Source: Eutreptiella sp. 'Long Island Sound 2002' (Eukaryota; Euglenozoa; Euglenophyceae; Eutreptiales; Eutreptiaceae). Taken from it: 64,000 nucleotides of DNA. This document shows, one piece after another, positions 1 through 13,559 of this stretch. The notes beneath the pieces were generated by a model. The model made no database searches and was not told where the DNA came from. It worked only from the letters and a program-made list of their open reading frames with translations. The stretch covers positions 18,423,348 through 18,487,347 of the forward strand of contig OZ038378.1 of NCBI GenBank assembly GCA_964036045.1. The letters are read 5' to 3'. Position numbers and translations under genes: made by a program. Each line of letters starts with the position of its first letter. Position 1 is the first letter of the stretch.

Positions 1-216
1 TACACCGCCATGGTCATCCTACTGAACAACGGGTCGTTGAACCTACTGGAGAACGTGTTCTGGTTCCGAGCCCGACCGGAGGACCAACATTTGGCACGCA
101 ACGGAGTCTTGAAACTTGGACACGCCATCTGCTGGCAGCATGCCGAGGAAGGGACTGACGAGAAGCGGCAGAACCAGATGGCCCTGATGAGTTGCCACAG
201 CGCCAATGAAAAGTAG
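1..216 (+). pseudogene. 3' fragment of the macrosatellite gene-like block (exon 2 only)
   Basis: The window opens inside a copy of the ~1.25-kb block seen in full at 17279, 32740 and 54288. The frame is open from base 1 to TAG at 214-216 and matches the last ~71 codons of candidate exon 2 in the other copies. An internal ATG at 10-12 sits in a strong context (GCCATGG) and would alone give 68 residues. Compared with the other copies it has His for Gln after PEDQ, Ala for Pro in GHxICWQ, Gly for Arg in HAEEx, and Asn for Asp near the end. I do not recognise the protein family. Exon 1, if present, lies upstream of the window. It is called a fragment because it is cut by the window edge, not because a lesion is visible. 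Confidence 0.4.
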
Positions 217-246
217 TTGGATCTCATCTCTATCTACCTATGTAAG

Positions 247-1442
247 AGTGCTGCATAGACTGATCCATAGAGTGATCCATAGAGTGACCCATAGACTGAC
301 CCATAGAGTGATCCATAGAGTAATCCATAGAGTGATCCATAGAGTGATTTATGCAGTGTTCCATAGAGTGATCCATAGAGTGATCCATGGAGTGATCCGT
401 AGAGTGATCCATGGGGTGATCAATGGAGTGATCCATAGAGTGATCCATGGAGTGATCCATAGAGTGATCCATAGAGTGATCCATGGAGTGATCCATAGAG
501 TGATCCATGGAGTGATCCATACAGTGATCCAAGGGGCGATCCATGGAGTGATCCATAGAGTGATGCATAGACTGATCCATAGAGTGATCCATAGTGTGAT
601 CCATAGAGTGATCCATGGAGTGATCCATAGAGTGATCCATAGAGTGATCCATAGAGTGATCCATGGAGTGATCCATAGAGTGATCCATGGAGTGATGCAT
701 AGAGTGATCCATAGAGTGATCCATAGAGTGATCCATGGAGTGTTCCATAGAGTGATCCATGGAGTGATGCCTAGAGTAATGCATAGAGTGATCCATAGAG
801 TGATCCATGGACTGATCCATAGAGTGATCCATGGAGTGATCCATAGAGTGATCCATGGAGTGATCCATGGAGTGATCCATAGAGTGATCCATGGAGTGAT
901 GCATAGAGTGATCCATGCAGTGATCCATAGAGTGATCCATAGAGTTATCCATGGAGTGATCCCTAGAGTGAGCCATAGAGTGATCCATAGAGTTATCCAT
1001 AGAGTGATCCATAGAGTGATCCATAGAGTGATCCATAGAGTGATCCATAGAGTGATGCATAGAGTGATCCATGGAGTGATCCATGGAGTGATCCATAGAG
1101 TGATCCATGAGGTGATCCATAGAGGGTTCCATGGAGTGATGCATAGAGTGATCCATAGAGTGATCCATGGAGTGATCCATAGAGTGATCCATGGAGTGAT
1201 CCATAGAGTGATCCATGGAGTGATGCATAGAGTGATCCATGCAGTGATCCATGGAGTGATCCATAGAGTGAGCCATAGAATGATGCATAGAGTGATCCAT
1301 AGAGTGATCCATAGAGTGATCCATAGAGTGATCCATGGAGTGATCCATGGAGTGATCCATAGAGTGATCCATGAGGTGATCCATAGAGGGTTCCATGGAG
1401 TGATGCATAGACTGATTCATAGAGTGATCCATACAGTGATCC
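247..1442 (+). repeat. 12-bp satellite array A, unit 1
   Basis: Tandem 12-bp units with consensus GTGATCCATAGA, the commonest variant being GTGATCCATGGA. The array starts directly after the gene-like block (CTATGTAAGAGTG) and ends at the stereotyped junction GTGATCCGGCCTTACACC, where the 21-bp satellite begins. Variant units (for example the GAGGTGATCCATAGAGGG segment) recur in the same order at 1100 and 1370, and again in units 2, 3 and 4. This shows a longer higher-order register of roughly 260 bp. Confidence 0.97.
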
Positions 1443-4400
1443 GGCCTTACACCACTTTACACGGGCCTTACACCACTTTACACGGGCCTTACACCGCTTT
1501 ACACGGGCCTTACACCACTTTACACGGGCCTTACACCACTTTGCACGGGCCTTACACCACTTTACACGGGCCTTGCACCACTTTACACGGGCTTTATACC
1601 ACTTTACACGGGCCTTACACCACTTTACACGGGCCTCACACCACTTTACACTGGCCTTACACCACTTTACACGGGCTTTATACCACTTTACACGGGCCTT
1701 ACACCACTTTACACGGGCCGTACACCACTTTGCACGGGCCTTCCCCCACTTTACACGGGCCTTACACCACTTTACACGCGCCTTACACCACTTTACACGG
1801 GCCTTACACCACTTTACACCGGCCTTACACCACTTTACACGGGCCTTACACCACTTTACACGGGCTTTATACCACTTTACACGGGCCTTACACCACTTTA
1901 CACGGGCCTTACACCACTTTACACGGGCCTTACACCACTTTACACGGGCCTAACACCACTTTACACGGGCCTTACACCACTTTACACGGGCCTTACACCA
2001 CTTTACACGGACCTTACACCACTTTACACGGACCTTACACCACTTTACACGGGCCTTACACCACTTTACACGGGCCTTACACCACTTTACACGGGCCTCA
2101 CACCACTTTACACTGGCCTTACACCACTTTACACGGGCCCTACAACACTTTACACGGGCTTTACACCCCTTTACACGTGCCTTACACCACTTTACACGGG
2201 CCTTACACCACTTTACACGGACCTTACACCACTTTACGCGGGCCTTACACCACTTTGCACGGGCCTTTTGCCACTTTGCACGGGCCTTACACCACTTTAC
2301 ACGGGCCTTACACCACTTTACACGGGCCTTACACCACTTTACACGGGCCTTACACCACTTTACACGGGCCTTTACACCACTTTACACGGGCCTTACAGCA
2401 CTTTACATGGGCCTTACACCACTTTACACGGGCCTTACACCACTTTACACGTGCCTTACACCACTTTACACGGGCCTTACACCACTTTACACGGGCCTTA
2501 CACCACTTTGCACGGACCTTACACCACTTTACACGGACCTTACAACACTTTACACGGACCTTACACCACTTTACACGGGCCTTACACCACTTTACACGCT
2601 CCTTCCCCCACTTTGCACGGGCCTGACACCACTTTACACGGACCTTACAGCACTTTACACGGGCCTTACACCACGTTATACGGTCCTTACACCACTTTAC
2701 ACGGGCCTCACACCACTTTACACGGGGCTTACACCACTTTACACGGGCCTTACACCCCTTTACACGGGCCTTACACCACTTTACACGGGCCTTACACCAC
2801 TTTAAACGGACCTTACACCACTTTACACGGGCCTTACACCACTTTACACGGGCCTTCCGCCACTTTGCACGGGCCTTACACCACTTTACACGGGCCTTAC
2901 ACCACTTTACACGTGCCTTACACCACTTTACACGGACCTTACCCTACTTTACACGGGCCTTACACCACTTTACACGGGCCTTACACCACTCTACACGGGC
3001 CTTACACCACTTTACACGGGCCTTACACCATTTTACACGGGCCTTACACCACTTTACACGGGCCTTACACCACTTTACACGGACCTTACACCAGTTTACA
3101 TGGGCCTTACACCGCTTTACACGGGCCTTACACCGCTTTACACGGGCCTTCCGCCACTTTACACGGGCCTTACACCACTTTACACGGGCCTTACACCACT
3201 TTACACGGACCTTACACCACTTTACACGGGCCTTACACCACTTTGCACGGACCTTACACCACTTTACACGGACCTTACACCACTTTACACGGACCTTACA
3301 CCACTTTACACGGGCCTTACACCGCTTTACACGGGCCTTACACCGCTTTACACGGGCCTTCCGCCACTTTACACGGGCCTTACACCACTTTACACGGGCC
3401 TTACACCACTTTACACGGGCCTTACACCACTTTACACGGGCCTTACACCACTTTACACGGGCCTTCCGCCACTTTACGCGGGCCTTGCACCACTTTACAC
3501 GGGCCTTCCGCGACTTTACACGGGCCTTACACCACTTTACACGGCCCTTACACCACTTTACACGGGCCTTACACCACTTTACACGGACCTTACACCACTT
3601 TACGGGGGCCTTACACCACTTTACACAGGCCTTACACCACTTTACACGGGCCTGGCACCATCTTACACGGACCTTACACCACTTTACACGGACCTTACAC
3701 CACTTTACACGGGCCTTACACCACTTTACACGGGCCTCACACCACTTTACACGTGCCTTACACCACTTTACACGGGCCTTACACCACTTTAAACGGGCCT
3801 TACACCGCTTTACACGGGCCTTACACCACTTTGCACGGACCTTACACCACTTTACACGGACCTTACACCACTTTACACGGACCTTACACCACTTTACACG
3901 GGCCTTACACCGCTTTACACGGGCCTTACACCGCTTTACACGGGCCTTCCGCCACTTTACACGGGCCTTACACCACTTTACACGGGCCTTACACCACTTT
4001 ACACGGGCTTTACAGCACTTTACACGGGCCTTACACCACTTTACACGGGCGTTACACCACTTTACACGGGCCTTACACCACTTTACACGGGCCTTACACC
4101 ACTTTACACGGGCCTTACACCACTTTGCACGGGCCTTCCGCCACTTTACACGGGCCTTACACCACTTTACACGGGCCTTACACCACTTTACACGGGCCTT
4201 ACACCACTTTACACGGGCCTTACACCACTTTACACGGGCTTTATACAACTTTACACGGGCCTTACACCACTTTTCACGGGCCTTAGACCACTTTACACGG
4301 GCCTTACACCACTTTACACAGGCCTTACACCACTTTACACGGGCCTTCCGCCACTTTACACGGGCCTTGCACCACTTTACACGGGCCTTACACCACTTTA

Positions 4401-5237
4401 CCCCCGCCTTACACCACTTTACACGGGCCTCACAGAAACTTTACACGGGCTTTATACCACTTTACACGGGCCTTACACCACTTTACACGGGCCTTACACC
4501 ACTTTACACGGGCCTTACACCACTTTACATGGGCCTTACACCATTTTACACGGGGGCCTTACACCACTTTACACGGGCCTTACACCACTTTACACGGGCC
4601 TTACACCACTTTACACGGGCCTTGCACCACTTTACACGGGCCTTACACCACTTTACACGGGCCTTACACCACTTTACACGGGCCGTACACCACTTACACG
4701 GGCCTTACACCACTTTACACGGGCCTTGCACCACTTTACACGGGCCTTACACCACTTTACACGGGCCTTACACCACTTTACACGGGCCTTACACCACTTT
4801 ACACGGGCCTTACACCACTTTACACGGGCTTTATACCACTTTACACGGGCCTTACACCACTTTACATGGGCCTTACACCACTTTACACGGGCCTTACACC
4901 ACTTTACACGGGCCTCACACCACTTTACACGGGCCTTCCGCCACTTTACACGGGCCTTGCACCACTTTACACGGGCCTTACACCACTTTATTCCCGCCTT
5001 ACACCACTTTACACAGGCCTTACACCACTTTACACGGGCCTTACACCACTTTATTCCCGCCTTACACCACTTTACACGGGCCTTACACCACTTTACACGG
5101 GCCTTACACCACTTTACACGCTCCTTCCGCCACTTTGCACGGACCTTACACCACTTTACACGGGCCTTACACCACTTTACACGGGCCTTACACCACTTTA
5201 CACGGGCCTTACACCACTTTACACGGGCCTTACACCA

Positions 5238-5267
5238 GTGTACACTTTTTTTTTAAAAAAAAGTCTC
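5238..5267. repeat. GTGTACAC plus T9A8 interruption of the 21-bp array
   Basis: The array is broken by the 8-bp palindrome GTGTACAC followed by nine T, eight A and GTCTCAC, after which the 21-bp satellite resumes. The same cassette, with T/A tract lengths of 9-10 and 7-8, recurs at 6741-6771, 37049-37078, 38591-38619 and 39167-39195. A shortened form (CCTTG, nine A, GTCTCAC) lies at 22925-22945 and 23901-23921. Confidence 0.9.
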
Positions 5268-6740
5268 ACTTTACACGGGCCTTACACCACTTTACACGTG
5301 CCTTACAGCACTTTACACGGGCCTTAGACAACTTTGCACGGACCTTACACCACCTTACACGGACCTTACACCACTTTACACGGACCTTACACCACTTTAC
5401 ACGGACCTTACACCACTTTACACGGACCTTACACCACTTTACACGGACCTTACACCACTTTACACGATCCTTCCGCCACTTTGCACGGACCTTACACCAC
5501 TTTACACGGGCCTTACACCACTTTACACGGGCCTTACACCACTTTACACGGGCCTTACACCACTTTACACGGGCCTTACACCACTTTACACGGGCCTTAC
5601 ACCACTTTACACGGGCTTTATACAACTTTACACGGGCCTTACACCACTTTACACGGGCCTTACACCACTTTACACGGGCCTTACACCACTTTACACGGGC
5701 CTTACACCACTTTACACGGGCCTTACACCACTTTACACGGGCTTTATACAACTTTACACGGGCCTTACACCACTTTTCACGGGCCTTAGACCACTTTACA
5801 CGGGCCTTACACCACTTTACACAGGCCTTACACCACTTTACACGGGCCTTCCGCCACTTTACACGGGCCTTGCACCACTTTACACGGGCCTTACACCACT
5901 TTACCCCCGCCTTACACCACTTTACACGGGCCTCACAGAAACTTTACACGGGCTTTATACCACTTTACACGGGCCTTACACCACTTTACACGGGCCTTAC
6001 ACCACTTTACACGGGCCTTACACCACTTTACATGGGCCTTACACCATTTTACACGGGGGCCTTACACCACTTTACACGGGCCTTACACCACTTTACACGG
6101 GCCTTACACCACTTTACACGGGCCTTGCACCACTTTACACGGGCCTTACACCACTTTACACGGGCCTTACACCACTTTACACGGGCCGTACACCACTTAC
6201 ACGGGCCTTACACCACTTTACACGGGCCTTGCACCACTTTACACGGGCCTTACACCACTTTACACGGGCCTTACACCACTTTACACGGGCCTTACACCAC
6301 TTTACACGGGCCTTACACCACTTTACACGGGCTTTATACCACTTTACACGGGCCTTACACCACTTTACATGGGCCTTACACCACTTTACACGGGCCTTAC
6401 ACCACTTTACACGGGCCTCACACCACTTTACACGGGCCTTCCGCCACTTTACACGGGCCTTGCACCACTTTACACGGGCCTTACACCACTTTATTCCCGC
6501 CTTACACCACTTTACACAGGCCTTACACCACTTTACACGGGCCTTACACCACTTTATTCCCGCCTTACACCACTTTACACGGGCCTTACACCACTTTACA
6601 CGGGCCTTACACCACTTTACACGCTCCTTCCGCCACTTTGCACGGACCTTACACCACTTTACACGGGCCTTACACCACTTTACACGGGCCTTACACCACT
6701 TTACACGGGCCTTACACCACTTTACACGGGCCTTACACCA

Positions 6741-6771
6741 GTGTACACTTTTTTTTTTAAAAAAAAGTCTC
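6741..6771. repeat. GTGTACAC plus T10A8 interruption of the 21-bp array
   Basis: This is the second copy of the cassette at 5238, about 1,503 bp downstream, carried by the 1.5-kb segmental repeat. It differs by one extra T, as expected of a homopolymer. Confidence 0.88.
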
Positions 6772-9700
6772 ACTTTACACGGGCCTTACACCACTTTACA
6801 CGTGCCTTACAGCACTTTACACGGGCCTTAGACAACTTTGCACGGACCTTACACCACCTTACACGGACCTTACACCACTTTACACGGACCTTACACCACT
6901 TTACACGGACCTTACACCACTTTACACGGACCTTACACCACTTTACACGGACCTTACACCACTTTACACGATCCTTCCGCCACTTTGCACGGACCTTACA
7001 CCACTTTACACGGGCCTTACACCACTTTACACGGGCCTTACACCACTTTACACGGGCCTTACACCACTTTACACGGGCCTTACACCACTTTACACGGGCC
7101 TTACACCACTTTACACGGGCTTTATACAACTTTACACGGGCCTTACACCACTTTACACGGGCCTTACACCACTTTACACGGGCCTTACACCACTTTACAC
7201 GGGCCTTACACCACTTTACACGGGCCTTACACCACTTTACACGGGCTTTATACAACTTTACACGGGCCTTACACCACTTTTCACGGGCCTTAGACCACTT
7301 TACACGGGCCTTATACCACTTTACACAGGCCTTACACCACTTTACACGGGCCTTCCGCCACTTTACACGGGCCTTGCACCACTTTACACGGGCCTTACAC
7401 CACTTTACCCCCGCCTTACACCACTTTACACGGGCCTCACAGAAACTTTACACGGGCTTTATACCACTTTACACGGGCCTTACACCACTTTACACGGGCC
7501 TTACACCACTTTACACGGGCCTTACACCACTTTACATGGGCCTTACACCATTTTACACGGGGGCCTTACACCACTTTACACGGGCCTTACACCACTTTAC
7601 ACGGGCCTTACACCACTTTACACGGGCCTTGCACCACTTTACACGGGCCTTACACCACTTTACACGGGCCTTACACCACTTTACACGGGCCGTACACCAC
7701 TTACACGGGCCTTACACCACTTTACACGGGCCTTGCACCACTTTACACGGGCCTTACACCACTTTACACGGGCCTTACACCACTTTACACGGGCCTTACA
7801 CCACTTTACACGGGCCTTACACCACTTTACACGGGCTTTATACCACTTTACACGGGCCTTACACCACTTTACATGGGCCTTACACCACTTTACACGGGCC
7901 TTACACCACTTTACACGGGCCTCACACCACTTTACACGGGCCTTCCGCCACTTTACACGGGCCTTGCACCACTTTACACGGGCCTTACACCACTTTATTC
8001 CCGCCTTACACCACTTTACACAGGCCTTACACCACTTTACACGGGCCTTACACCACTTTACACGGGCCTTACACCACTTTACACGGGCCTTACACCACTT
8101 TACACGGGCCTTACACCACTTTACACGCTCCTTCCGCCACTTTGCACGGACCTTACACCACTTTACACGGGCCTTACACCACTTTACACGGGCCTTACAC
8201 CACTTTGCACGGGCCTTACACCACTTTACACGGGCGTTACACCACTTTACACGGGCCTTACACCACTTTACACGGGCCTTACACCACTTTACACGGGCCT
8301 TACACCACTTTGCACGGGCCTTACACCACTTTACACGGGCCTTACACCACGTCACGGGGGCCTTACACCACTTTACACGGGCCTTACACCACTTTACACG
8401 GGCCTTACACCACTTTACACGGGCCTTGCACCGCTTTACACGGGTCTTACACCACTTTACACGGGCCTTACACCACTTTACACGGGCCTTACACCACTTT
8501 ACACGGGCCTTACACCACTTTACACGGGCCTTACACCACTTTACACGGGCCTTCCACCACTTTACACGGGCCTTCCGCCACTTTACACGGGCCTTACACC
8601 ACTTTACACGGGCCTTACACCACTTTACATGGGCCTTACACCACTTTACACGGGCCTTACACCACTTTACACGGGCCTTACACCACTTTACACGGGCTTT
8701 ATACCACTTTACACGGGCCTTACACCACTTGACACGGGCCTTACACCACTTTACACGGGCCTTACACCACTTTACACAGGCCTTACACCACTTTACACGG
8801 GCCTTCCGCCACTTTACACGGGCCTTGCACCACTTTACAGGGGCCTTACACCACTTTACCCCCGCCTTACACCACTTTACACGGGCCTCACACCACTTTA
8901 CACGGGCCTTACACCACTTTACATGGGCCTTACACCACTTTACACGGGCCTTACACCACTTTGCACGGGCCTTACACCACTTTACACGGGCCTTACACCA
9001 CGTCACGGGGGCCTTACACCACTTTACACGGGCCTTACACCACTTTACACGGGCCTTACACCACTTTACACGGGCCTTGCACCACTTTACACGGGCCTTA
9101 CACCACTTTACACGGGCCTTACACCACTTTACACGGACCGTACACCACTTACACGGGCCTTACACCACTTTACACGGGCCTTACACCACTTTACACGGAC
9201 CTTACACCACTTTACACGGGCCTTCCGCCACTTTACACGGGCCTTACACCACTTTACACGGGCCTTACACCACTTTACACAGGCCTTACACCACTTTACA
9301 CGCTCCTTCCGCCACTTTGCACGGACCTTACACCACTTTACACGGGCCTTAAACCACTTTACACGGGCCTTACACCACTTTACACGGGCCTTACACCACT
9401 TTACAAGGGCCTTACACCCTTTTACAGGTGCCTTCCACCACTTTACACGGGCCTGACACCACTGTACACGGACCTTACACCACTTTACACGGGCCTTACA
9501 CCACTTTACACGGGCCTTACACCACTTTACACGGGCCTTACACCACTTTACACGGGCCTTACACCACTTTACACGGGCCTTACACCACTTTACACGGGCC
9601 TTACACCATTTTACACGGGCCTTACACCACTTTACACGGACCTTACACCACTTTACACGGGCCTTACACCACTTTACACGGGCCTTACACCACTTTACAC

Positions 9701-9974
9701 GGGCCTTGCACCACTTTACACGGGCCTTCCGCCACTTTACACGGGCCTTACACCACTTTACAGGGGCCTTACACCACTTTACACGGACCTTACACCACTT
9801 TACACGGGCCTTACACCACTTTACACGGGCCTGACACCACTTTACACGGGCCTTACACCAATTTACACGGGCCTTACACCACTTTACACGGGCCTTACAC
9901 CACTTTACACGGGCCTTACACCACTTTACACGGACCTTAAACCACTTTAAACGGGCCTTACACCACTTTACACG

Positions 9975-12900
9975 GATCCATAGAGTGATCCATAGAGTGA
10001 TCCATAGAGCGATCCATAGAGTGATCCATAGAGTGATCCATAGAGTGATGCATGGAGTGATCCCTAGAGTGATCCATAGAGTGATCCATAGAGTGATCCA
10101 CAGAGTGATCCATAGAGTGATCCATAGAGTGATCCATACAGTGATCCATAGAGTGCTCCATGGAGTGATCCATAGAGTGATCCATAGAGTGATCCATAGA
10201 GTGATCCATAGAGTGATTCATAGAGTGATCCATAGAGTGATCCATAGAGTGCTCCATGGAGTGATCCATAGAGTGATCCATAGAGTGATCCATGGAGTGA
10301 TCCATACAGTGATCCATAGAGTGACCCATAGAGTGATCCATGGGTTGATCCATAGCGTGATCCATGGAGTGATCAATAGAGTGATCCATAGACTGATCCA
10401 TAGACTGATTCATGGAGTGATCCATAGAGTGATCCATGGAGTGATCCATAGAGTGATCCATAGAGTGATCCATAGAGTGATCCATAGAGTGATCCATAGA
10501 GTGATCCATAGAGTGATTCATGGAGTGATCCATAGACTAATCCATGGAGTGATCCATAGAGCGATCCATAGAGTGATCCATAGAGTGATCCATAGAGTGC
10601 TCCATGGAGTGATCCATAGAGTGATCCATAGAGTGATCCATGGAGTGATCCATACAGTGATCCATAGAGTGACCCATAGAGTGATCCATGGGTTGATCCA
10701 TAGCGTGATCCATGGAGTGATCAATAGAGTGATCCATAGAGTGATCCATAGACTGATTCATGGAGTGATCCATAGAGTGATCCATGGAGTGATCCATAGA
10801 GTGATCCATAGAGTGATCCATAGAGTGATCCATAGAGTGATCTATAGAGTGATCCATAGAGTGATTCATGGAGTGATCCATAGACTAATCCATGGAGTGA
10901 TCCATGGAGTGATCCATAGAGTGACCCATGGAGTGATCCATAGACTAATCCATGGAGTGATCCATAGAGCGATCCATAGAGTGATCCATAGAGTTATCCA
11001 TAGAGTGATCCATAGAGTGATCCATAGAGTGATCCATAGAGTGATCCATAGAGTGATCCATGGGGTGATCCAGGGAGTGATCCATACAGTGATCCATGGA
11101 GTGATCCATGGAGTGATCCATAGAGTGATCCATGGAGTGATCCATAGAGTGATCCATAGTGTGATCCATAGAGTGATCCATGGAGTGATCCATAGAGTGA
11201 TCCATGGAGTGATCCATAGAGTGATCCATGGAGTGATCCATAGAGTGATCCATGGAGTGATGCATAGAGTGATCCATGCAGTGATCTATGGAGTGATCCA
11301 TAGAGTGATCCATAGAGTGATCCATAGAGTGATCCATGGAGTGATCCATGCACTGATCCATGGAGTGATCCATAGACTGATCCATGGAGTCATCCATAGA
11401 GTGATCCATAGAGTGATACATAGAGTTATCCATCGAGCGATCTATAGAGTGCTCCATGGACTGAGCCATAGAGTGATGCATAGAGTGATCCATAGAGTGA
11501 TCCATAGAGTGATCCATAGAGTGATCCATAGAGTGATTTATGGAGTGATCCATAGAGTGATCCATAGAGTGATCCATGGAGTGATCCGTAGAGTGATCCA
11601 TGGGGTGATCTATGGAGTGATCCATAGAGTGATCCATAGAGTGATCCATAGAGTAATCCATAGTGTGATCCATAGAGTGATCCATAGAGTGCTCCATGGA
11701 GTGATCCATAGAGTGATCCATAGAGTGATTCATAGAGTGATCCATAGAGTGATCCATAGAGTGATCCATAGAGTGATCCATAGAGTGATCCATAGAGTGA
11801 TCCATGGAGTGATCCATAGAGTGATCCATGGAGTGATCCATACAGTGATCCAAGGGGCGATCCATGGAGTGATCCATAGAGTGATCCATAGAGTGATGCA
11901 TAGACTGATCCATAGAGTGATCCATAGTGTGAGCCATAGAGTGATCCATGGACTGATCCATAGAGTGATCCATGGAGTGATCCATAGAGTGACCCATGGA
12001 GTGATCCATAGAGTGATCCATAGAGTGATCCATAGAGTGATCCATAGAGTGATCCATAGAGTGATCCATAGAGTGATCCATAGCGTGATCCATGGGGTGA
12101 TCCATGGAGTGATCAATAGAGTGATCCATAGAGTGATGCATAGACTGATCCATAGAGTGATCCATAGTGTGATCCCTAGAGTGATCCATGGAGTGATCCA
12201 TAGAGTGATCCATGGAGTGATCCATAGAGTGATCCATGGAGTGATCCATAGAGTGATCCATAGAGTGATCCATAGAGTGATCCATAGAGTGATCCATAGT
12301 GTGATCCCTAGAGTGATCCATGGAGTGATCCATAGAGTGATCCATGGGTTGATCCATAGCGTGATCCATGGAGTGATCCATAGAGTGATCCATAGAGTGA
12401 TCCATGGAGTGATCCATAGAATGATCCATAGAGTGATCCATAGAGTGATCCATGGAGTGAGCCATAGAGTGAGCCATAGAGTGATGCATAGAGTGATGCA
12501 TAGAGTGATCCATAGACTGATCCATGGAGTGATCCATAGAGTGATCCATGGAGTGATCCATAGAGTGATCGAAGGAGTGAGCCATAGAGTGAGCCATAGA
12601 GTGATGCATAGAGTGATGCATAGAATGATCTGTAGAATGATCCATGGACTGATCCATAGAGTGATCCATAGTCTGATCCATAGAGTGATCCATAGAGTGA
12701 TTCATGGAGTGATCCATAGAGTGATCCATAGAGTGATCCATGGAGTGATCCATAGACTGATCCATAGAGTGATCGATAGAGTGATCCATAGAGTGATCCA
12801 TAGAGTGATCCATAGAGTGATCCATAGAGTGATCCATAGAGTGATCCATAGAGTGATCCATAGACTGATCCATGGAGTGATCCATAGAGTGATCCATGGA

Positions 12901-13319
12901 GTGATCCATAGAGTGATCCATGGAGTGAGCCATAGAGTGATCCATAGAGTGATGCATAGAGTAATGCATAGAGTGATCCATAGAGTGATCCATGGAGTGA
13001 TCCATAGAGTGATCCATGGAGTGATCCATAGAGTGATCCATGGAGTGAGCCATAGAGTGAGCCATAGAGTGGTGCATAGAGTGATGCATAGAGTGATCCG
13101 TAGAGTGATCCATGGACTGATCCATAGAGTGATCCATAGTCTGATCCATAGAGTGATCCATAGAGTGATTCATGGAGTGATCCATAGAGTGATCCATAGA
13201 GTGATCCATGGAGTGATCCATAGACCGATCCATAGAGTGATCCATAGAGTGATCCATAGAGTTATCCATAGAGTGATCCATAGAGTGATCCATAGAGTGA
13301 TCCATGGACTGAGCCATAG
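9975..13319 (+). repeat. 12-bp satellite array B, unit 1
   Basis: About 280 units of the GTGATCCATAGA family. Array B differs from array A in its marker units. A segment with GGGTTGATCCATAGCG followed by GTGATCAATAGAG recurs at 10338, 10688 and 12350, and in the B arrays of every unit. A segment with GGGGTGATCCAGGGAG lies at 11063-11077. The array ends in CCATGGACTGAGCCATAGAACT, which fuses to the 22-bp higher-order array with the same join in all three complete units. Confidence 0.97.
11041..11100. other. Empty site equivalent to the retrotransposon insertion point
   Basis: The satellite reads GGGGTGATC, then CAGGGAGTG, without interruption at 11070/11071. The retrotransposon at 45724-50049 is flanked by exactly these two half-sites, with about 30 matching bases on its left and a matching variant order on both sides. 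The same uninterrupted site is at 27498/27499. These are paralogous pre-insertion sites. Confidence 0.85.
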
Positions 13320-13367
13320 AACTCATAGGAGGATTGTAACCAAAAGCTCCATCAGCAGATGTTGCTC

Positions 13368-13388
13368 ATATGACATGTGGTGTCATAT
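13368..13388. other. 8-bp perfect inverted repeat in the 150-bp module (example)
   Basis: ATATGACA and TGTCATAT are exact reverse complements separated by TGTGG. The dyad is kept in almost every one of the ~31 modules in the window, although neighbouring bases vary. It could be a protein-binding dyad or a cruciform, but the sequence alone cannot tell. Confidence 0.6.
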
Positions 13389-13559
13389 AATGACAGTGGT
13401 GATCTTAACCGTACAAAAAGAATCACGTGGGGTGCACGCACTTCAACTGATCGAGCTTTTCGTGTCCATGTTACGTTATCGTAATCGTCGGAATTACGTT
13501 ATCGTAACTAGGGGATTACGTTATCGTAACTGGGGGATTACGTTATCGTAGACTCGTAG

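Larger units (their letters stand above)
4200..8150 (+). repeat. Tandem ~1,504-bp segmental repeats inside the 21-bp array
   Basis: Marker variants recur at a constant offset of 1,503-1,504 bp. The single-base-deleted unit CCGTACACCACTTACACGGG lies near 4682, 6185 and 7688. The CTTTATTCCCGCC units fall near 4990, 6493 and 7996. The T9A8 interruption lies at 5246 and 6749, and the third copy lacks it. Two copies are nearly complete and a third is diverging. Boundaries are approximate because the base repeat is so uniform. Confidence 0.85.
1443..9974 (+). repeat. 21-bp satellite array, unit 1
   Basis: About 400 tandem copies of a 21-bp unit whose halves are CCTTACACCA and CTTTACACGGG. Common variants change ACACC to CCGCC, TTTACAC to TTTGCAC, or GGG to GGA. 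One-base deletions such as CCGTACACCACTTACACGGG (4682, 6185, 7688) recur once per ~1.5 kb. The array ends with a conserved run (CTTAAACCACTTTA, then TTACACGGATCCATAGAG) that leads into the 12-bp satellite. The unit is a multiple of three and lacks stops in all three forward frames and one reverse frame, so its long open frames are not evidence of genes. Confidence 0.97.

Noticed and set aside
206-13551. Very long open reading frames (up to ~1,200 codons) on both strands across the 12-bp and 21-bp arrays
   Set aside because: They are created by repeat units of 12 and 21 bp without stop codons. Several frames are open at once and change only where indels occur. They have no non-repeat domain.
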